NCBI GenBank assembly: GCA_910584825.1
Contig: CAJUCI010000027.1
Location: 1-34,846 of the forward strand
Source of the DNA: an uncultured Duncaniella sp.
Lineage (GTDB): Bacteria > Bacteroidota > Bacteroidia > Bacteroidales > Muribaculaceae
Length of the DNA stretch: 34,846 nucleotides
Direction: 5' to 3'
The notes below the pieces were generated by a model that saw only the letters and a list, made by a program, of their open reading frames with translations, did not search any database and was not told where the DNA came from. Shown in pieces: positions 33,245 to 34,846 of the stretch (positions are counted from its first letter, which is position 1; every line of letters begins with the position of its first letter). The position numbers and the translations under genes were made by a program.

Positions 33245-34846
33245 CTACTCGTGTTTTACTCCTATTATTAACCCGTTCTGAACTTGAAAGCGCACCTTGT
33301 CAAGGTCGTAGTCGTTAAATCCGAAAGTTACACCTTCGTAATAGTGCGCGAAACTGCCGTTTGCATCCATGTCGGTGGCGATGCGCAGCCCTCTCGCGCT
33401 GTTGAAATAAGTATCTCCGTTTATCACATGATAATTACGGGCAGTCGCTTGTATATCACCGAACATCCACAGTCCAATATTCCGACGTCCGCCTGACACG
33501 TTGATATACACACCATAGTTTTCATAATACGTCGAAGGTGTCGAGTTACTTACATATATTTGGGCGGTGCCTACCGCAGAACCTGTGGGCAGTGTGTCAA
33601 GGCCGACACGCACGGCACGATTGTTGTCATGGAACCCAAGCCACGGACTGCCACTTGAAAACAGCGAGAATCGGCTTGAGGTATATTTTTCACCGGTGGC
33701 AGGATTGGTATAGCCGTTCTCCGCACGGATACTCGAACCATCGATAACAAAACCTCCAATTGTACCTTTGTTGGCATTGATTTCGCCGGTAAATTTGCCA
33801 TTGATTGTTTCGATACTGCCGTCTTCAAGAATCTTGAAATTGCCATTGGCTGTAACAATGCCTTCAAGCTGAATATGGTCAGCCTTGATTTTGACTCCTT
33901 CCTGTCCGGCTCCAACAAAAGCCTTTAGCCTTCCATCGCTGTCGATGGCGTATAAGCCGGTCATCTGAGCAGTGGTGAGTATGCCGGATTCCGCAAGCAC
34001 ATTACCGTCTTTGTCGAAATTTTGAGCCGCAATCTTGATGAGCTTTTCGGACTGCTCAAAGAGTGTGCGGTACTTGTATGTCAGAGCCTCGACCTTGTCG
34101 GTGGACATGACGAGCATATATAGGTAGATTTCGCCGGAGAATGACAGTTTGAAATCACCGGTGCCGTTCCATAGCCCGTCGCAGTTATATTGGACATAGC
34201 CGGAGGTGACCGCTATATCCTCCTCGACCTCGAATGAGTTGAAGTTCTCGAAGCCGGTCTTATTCACACCGTCAAACCCGACAGTGAGCTTGCCCGGCTT
34301 GATACATCTGTAAAAGAAACTCAGATAAACCGGGATAGCCTCCTTCTTGCCGTCACTGTTTGTTTCAAAGGTCGGTTTACTGCGGAGGTTGGCGTTTTTC
34401 TGTAATATATACTTGTTGATTATGCGGACTACTGTGCGACCGTCATCCTTGGCAATGCTTGCACTGTTACCCTTCTTGGAGAGGATATTGTTGTTTGCCC
34501 ATATCCATTTGTTGCCGACAAGGAAGAACACCGCCTCGTTGGAGGTATCCCATTTTTCCATGCCGGAGGCAAACGCAGGATTGCTCAAGTATCCCTTGTC
34601 TGCGACAAAATCATCGCGGACAGCCTCAATCATGCTCTCAATCTTACCCTCTACAATCTCAAACTTGGTCTTGATGTCCTCGCCGGTCACAAGAAGGAAT
34701 GTGCCACGGAGATATGCATTATCCGAATAAAGGCCGTCGCCGTGGGGCTGATTATCTGCCGGGAACCAATCATCGGTTATGCCGTCGAGGTTGCTGGAAA
34801 AGGCGCGTGAGTTTGACCCCTTCGGGCACGCGGGATTTGACCCCTC
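33245..34846 (-). CDS. Phage tail/minor structural protein, N terminus beyond the window
   Basis: The reading frame stays open from the stop at 33245 to the last base of the window, giving at least 533 residues; the GTG at 34690 is internal, not the start. A segment near ITDDWFPADNQPHGDGLYSDN opens the visible part. EDIKTKFEIVEGKIESMIEAV follows and looks like a coiled segment. Repeated beta modules come next: SDGRLKAFVGAGQEGVKI, FKILEDGSIETINGKFTGEI and GTIGGFVIDGSSIRAENG. The last third is a Gly/Asn-rich beta fold ending NGLIIGVKHE. Such layered modules are typical of tail-tip or minor structural proteins in Bacteroidetes siphophages and Mu-like phages. It is immediately upstream of the fibre operon and co-oriented. 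Confidence 0.8.
   Translation of the reverse strand, partial: EGSNPACPKGSNSRAFSSNLDGITDDWFPADNQPHGDGLYSDNAYLRGTFLLVTGEDIKTKFEIVEGKIESMIEAVRDDFVADKGYLSNPAFASGMEKWDTSNEAVFFLVGNKWIWANNNILSKKGNSASIAKDDGRTVVRIINKYILQKNANLRSKPTFETNSDGKKEAIPVYLSFFYRCIKPGKLTVGFDGVNKTGFENFNSFEVEEDIAVTSGYVQYNCDGLWNGTGDFKLSFSGEIYLYMLVMSTDKVEALTYKYRTLFEQSEKLIKIAAQNFDKDGNVLAESGILTTAQMTGLYAIDSDGRLKAFVGAGQEGVKIKADHIQLEGIVTANGNFKILEDGSIETINGKFTGEINANKGTIGGFVIDGSSIRAENGYTNPATGEKYTSSRFSLFSSGSPWLGFHDNNRAVRVGLDTLPTGSAVGTAQIYVSNSTPSTYYENYGVYINVSGGRRNIGLWMFGDIQATARNYHVINGDTYFNSARGLRIATDMDANGSFAHYYEGVTFGFNDYDLDKVRFQVQNGLIIGVKHE

Noticed and set aside
34811..34846. Direct repeat of GGGGTCAAA at the right edge
   Set aside because: It lies in the open frame of the tail gene as two GSN-containing units; two copies at the window edge are too little to call a repeat array.

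Overview
The window looks like chromosome from a Bacteroidales bacterium, most likely of the Muribaculaceae type, with the end of an integrated transposable-type prophage on the right. The host assignment rests on three things. Several genes have Bacteroidetes promoter boxes of the form TAnnTTTG(C) and lack Shine-Dalgarno sequences. Families typical of the group are present (DUF3078, DUF4491, RhuM, four-helix-bundle protein, RecQ-UvrD fusion helicase). AT-rich AAATTAAAAATTAAG-type intergenic repeats interrupt a moderately GC-rich genome. I could not run a database search, so the family name is an inference.

Layout, left to right. (1) 85-2951, minus strand: a four-gene operon (ABC ATPase, six-TM permease, YtrA-type GntR regulator, membrane-anchored protein of unknown function), with a clear promoter and a palindromic operator just in front of the first gene. 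(2) 2952-3458: an AT-rich divergent control region with repeated TTATTnACA motifs and the nadA promoter. (3) 3459-8470, plus strand: nadA, leuS and an AT-rich glycan-type gene, separated by long inverted repeats. (4) 8526-14460, minus strand: an SDR oxidoreductase, then a run of envelope and hypothetical genes (DUF4491, two small exported proteins, a four-helix-bundle gene inside a possible mobile AT-repeat cassette, a DUF3078 outer-membrane protein) and a DEAD-box RNA helicase. (5) 14656-17391, plus strand: dnaX and a frameshifted RhuM-family gene. (6) 17388-21817: AI-2E-family permease (minus), purN and a fused msrAB (plus), a secreted DUF3237 protein (minus) and a patatin-like phospholipase (plus). 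(7) 21923-25459, minus strand: a very large RecQ-UvrD fusion helicase whose first RecA domain is missing.

The helicase breaks off within about 20 bp of three roughly 22-bp repeats (ACGAAAtGTTC type), two strong hairpins and an intrinsic terminator. From there to the window end everything belongs to phage tail genes on the minus strand: an incomplete tail/structural protein running off the window, two small proteins (one with an HExxH-like motif), and a 2324-residue tail fibre. This looks like a Mu-like prophage inserted in the helicase gene with the fibre gene at its terminus. The fibre combines an Ala-rich coiled N terminus, Ig-like segments, a LamG-like domain, a CotH-kinase-like domain, leucine-rich-repeat-like sequence, and a C-terminal domain whose last ~40 residues have the codon signature of a diversity-generating retroelement (DGR) variable region. 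No reverse transcriptase or template repeat lies in the window, so the DGR call is a prediction about the rest of the prophage.
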